A stretch of DNA of 5,344 nt from JBOGXB01 sp050694215. Lineage in GTDB: Bacteria > Actinomycetota > CADDZG01 > WHSQ01. Position 1 is the first letter of the stretch; every line of letters starts with the position of its first letter. The position numbers and the translations under genes are program-made. Where the stretch lies: positions 1 to 5,344 of the forward strand of contig JBOGXB010000102.1 in the NCBI GenBank assembly GCA_050694215.1. Direction: 5' to 3'. Of this stretch, positions 3,823 to 5,344 are shown in pieces. Under the pieces are notes generated by a model, which did not search any database, was not told the DNA's origin, and was given only the letters and a program-made list of their open reading frames with translations.

Positions 3823-5344
3823 ATGAAATCGCTCGCTAGGCGCACCAAGGAGGGCTCGCCGCGGATGCCGGCGAAGAACCGGGAAGCCCGCCCTGTGTCG
3901 AAGAACGGCCAGCGAGGTGACGATGACCCGGTACTGCAAGAGCTGCTCGATGCGCTGCTCGGGCTCAAGCGCGGCGACTTCCACGTGCGACTACCCGCCC
4001 GACGCTCAGGCCTGGCAGGCAGGATCGCGGGGGCGTTCAACGACTGCGTGGGACTGATCGACAAGACGGCCCGCGAGATCGACCGGGTCTCGAGGCTGGT
4101 GGGCCGCGAAGGACGCATGTCGGAGCGGATCGACCTTTCAGGGGCCTCGGGAGCCTGGGCGACGCGAGCTATCGCGATGAACTCGCTCATCGACGACCTG
4201 ATCCGGCCGGTGACGGAGATCGCTCGAGTCATAGAGGCCGTCGCGCGCGGCGACCTCTCGCAGAAGGTGGCGCTCAGCATCGGGGGAAGGCCGGTCAAAG
4301 GCGAGTATCTACGGATCGGAAAGGCCGTCAACGCGATGGTCGACCAGCTCTCGTCGTTCGGCGCCGAGGTCAGCCGGGTGGCAAAGGAGGTGGGGACGGA
4401 CGGCAAGCTCGGCGGTCAGGCCAAGGTCAGAGGCGTGTCCGGCACGTGGAAGGACCTCACCGACAACGTCAACCTGATGGCCTCCAACCTTACCGCCCAG
4501 GTGCGTGACATCGCTCAGGTCGCCACTGCTGTCGCAAGGGGAGACCTTTCCCACAAGATCACCGTCGACGTCAAGGGCGAGATCCTGGAGCTGAAGGACA
4601 CCATCAACACGATGGTCGACCAACTCTCGTCGTTCGCGGACGAGGTCACCCGGGTCGCTCGGGAGGTAGGCACGGAGGGGAAGCTCGGCGGCCAGGCCAA
4701 CGTGAAGGGCGTATCGGGCACGTGGAAAGACCTCACCGACAGCGTCAACCTCATGGCGTCGAACCTGACGAGCCAGGTCCGGGACATCGCACAGGTGGCA
4801 AGCGCGGTTGCTCTCGGCGATCTGTCGCAGAAGATCACGGTTGGAGCCAAGGGGGAGGTGGCGGCCCTTGCGGACACCATCAACTCGATGACCGACACGC
4901 TGCGCGTGTTCGGCGACGAGGTGACCCGCGTCGCGCGCGAGGTCGGCACCGAGGGCAGGCTGGGTGGGCAAGCCGAGGTCCCTGGGGTCGCGGGGACCTG
5001 GAAGGACCTCACGGAAAACGTGAACTCGATGGCCTTCAACCTGACCGCTCAGGTGCGCAACATCGCTCAGGTCGCAACCGCGGTGGCCCGCGGCGACCTC
5101 TCCCAGAAGATCACCGTGGACGTCAAGGGCGAGATCCTCGAGCTGAAGGACACCATCAACACGATGGTCGACCAGCTCTCCTCGTTTGCAGACGAGGTCA
5201 CCCGAGTAGCTCGCGAGGTGGGCACGGAAGGCAGGCTCGGTGGCCAGGCCGAGGTCTTCGGTGCCTCCGGAACATGGAGGGGTCTGACCGACAGCGTCAA
5301 CTTCATGGCGTCCAACCTGACCAGCCAGGTGCGGAACATCGCCC
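3823..5344 (+). CDS. Poly-HAMP signalling protein, N-terminal part of a probable NIK1-like sensor (hybrid) histidine kinase; runs off the window
   Basis: 507 codons are visible and the frame stays open at the edge. After a basic, probably disordered N-terminus (1-33) come a divergent HAMP-like unit (about 34-129), a 97-residue unit (130-226), three exact 92-residue units (227-318, 319-410, 411-502) and the start of another (503-). Each unit contains GDLSxKI and a SGTWKDLTDxVN-type segment. This 92-residue poly-HAMP array is the hallmark of fungal NIK1/group III kinases and their bacterial relatives, which normally continue into HisKA, HATPase and often REC domains; those would lie beyond the window and are inferred. 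The first conserved unit has the 5-residue insertion (IGGRPVKGEYLR) seen in such bacterial proteins. There is no transmembrane segment or signal peptide, so it is a soluble sensor. It probably forms an operon with the phosphatase, suggesting a common stress or osmotic signalling role, but the link is contextual. Confidence 0.85.
   Translation, partial: MKSLARRTKEGSPRMPAKNREARPVSKNGQRGDDDPVLQELLDALLGLKRGDFHVRLPARRSGLAGRIAGAFNDCVGLIDKTAREIDRVSRLVGREGRMSERIDLSGASGAWATRAIAMNSLIDDLIRPVTEIARVIEAVARGDLSQKVALSIGGRPVKGEYLRIGKAVNAMVDQLSSFGAEVSRVAKEVGTDGKLGGQAKVRGVSGTWKDLTDNVNLMASNLTAQVRDIAQVATAVARGDLSHKITVDVKGEILELKDTINTMVDQLSSFADEVTRVAREVGTEGKLGGQANVKGVSGTWKDLTDSVNLMASNLTSQVRDIAQVASAVALGDLSQKITVGAKGEVAALADTINSMTDTLRVFGDEVTRVAREVGTEGRLGGQAEVPGVAGTWKDLTENVNSMAFNLTAQVRNIAQVATAVARGDLSQKITVDVKGEILELKDTINTMVDQLSSFADEVTRVAREVGTEGRLGGQAEVFGASGTWRGLTDSVNFMASNLTSQVRNIA
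4210..5344 (+). repeat. 276-bp in-frame tandem repeat encoding HAMP units
   Basis: Equivalent codons (the VRDIAQ/VRNIAQ position) fall at 4501, 4777, 5053 and 5329, exactly 276 bp apart; the unit before them starts at 4210 and is 15 bp longer. The differences between the 4501 and 5053 units are largely at third codon positions, so the repeat is kept by selection on protein rather than by recent duplication. Confidence 0.9.

Noticed and set aside
3238..3984. Minus-strand open frames across the phosphatase C-terminus and the intergenic gap
   Set aside because: They oppose the catalytic SpoIIE motifs, and no recognisable domain or ribosome binding site was seen.
3762..5339. Several long minus-strand open frames with internal similarity opposite the poly-HAMP gene
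   Set aside because: Their repetition is the mirror of the 276-bp HAMP repeat; the plus frame carries the conserved HAMP residues and a strong ribosome binding site.
4210..5344. CRISPR array or DNA-level satellite as the cause of the tandem repeat
   Set aside because: The period is 276 bp, in frame, with synonymous divergence and conserved protein; there are no short repeats with unique spacers.

Overview
The window is GC-rich DNA from a bacterium, most likely an actinobacterium or a relative. The basis is the base composition, the heavy use of G/C third codon positions, an RsbU-type phosphatase under a sigma-B-like promoter, a Tat-exported protein, and a tRNA-Val(GAC)-type 3' half with an encoded CCA. 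The assignment is an inference from style, not from a marker gene.

Layout. (1) 1-676, minus strand: a two-gene HEPN/MNT cassette. The HEPN-like gene is upstream and the short nucleotidyltransferase gene downstream, joined by an ATGA overlap. This is the usual architecture of a HEPN-MNT toxin-antitoxin pair, but both proteins are atypical: the HEPN protein has no visible RX4-6H motif and the MNT protein is only 71 aa. (2) 677-972: no gene, but a tRNA-Val(GAC)-like sequence whose 3' half (anticodon arm to CCA) is well preserved and whose 5' half is not. That is what an integration-site (att) remnant or a tRNA pseudogene looks like. (3) 973-1440, minus strand: a small Tat-exported protein with 20 cysteines, not assigned to a family. 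(4) 1459-1995: a non-coding stretch holding a second copy of the tRNA 3' terminus (13 bp exact), an adjacent hairpin, and a strong match to a sigma-B-family promoter. (5) 1996-3765, plus strand: a GAF-GAF-SpoIIE/PP2C serine phosphatase with all its metal-binding aspartates. (6) 3823 to the right edge, plus strand: the N-terminal 507 residues of a soluble poly-HAMP protein, almost certainly the front of a NIK1/group-III-like (probably hybrid) sensor histidine kinase, cut by the window edge.

How it may work. The phosphatase and the poly-HAMP protein are 57 bp apart on the same strand and probably form one signalling operon. RsbU-type phosphatases dephosphorylate anti-sigma-factor antagonists and so release sigma-B-like factors. 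A GTTT-N14-GGGTAA promoter in front of this gene would make a positive feedback loop. The left half (HEPN/MNT cassette, tRNA remnant, duplicated tRNA end) looks like accessory DNA, and the right half like a host stress-signalling locus. No integrase, transposase, CRISPR array or rRNA is visible.
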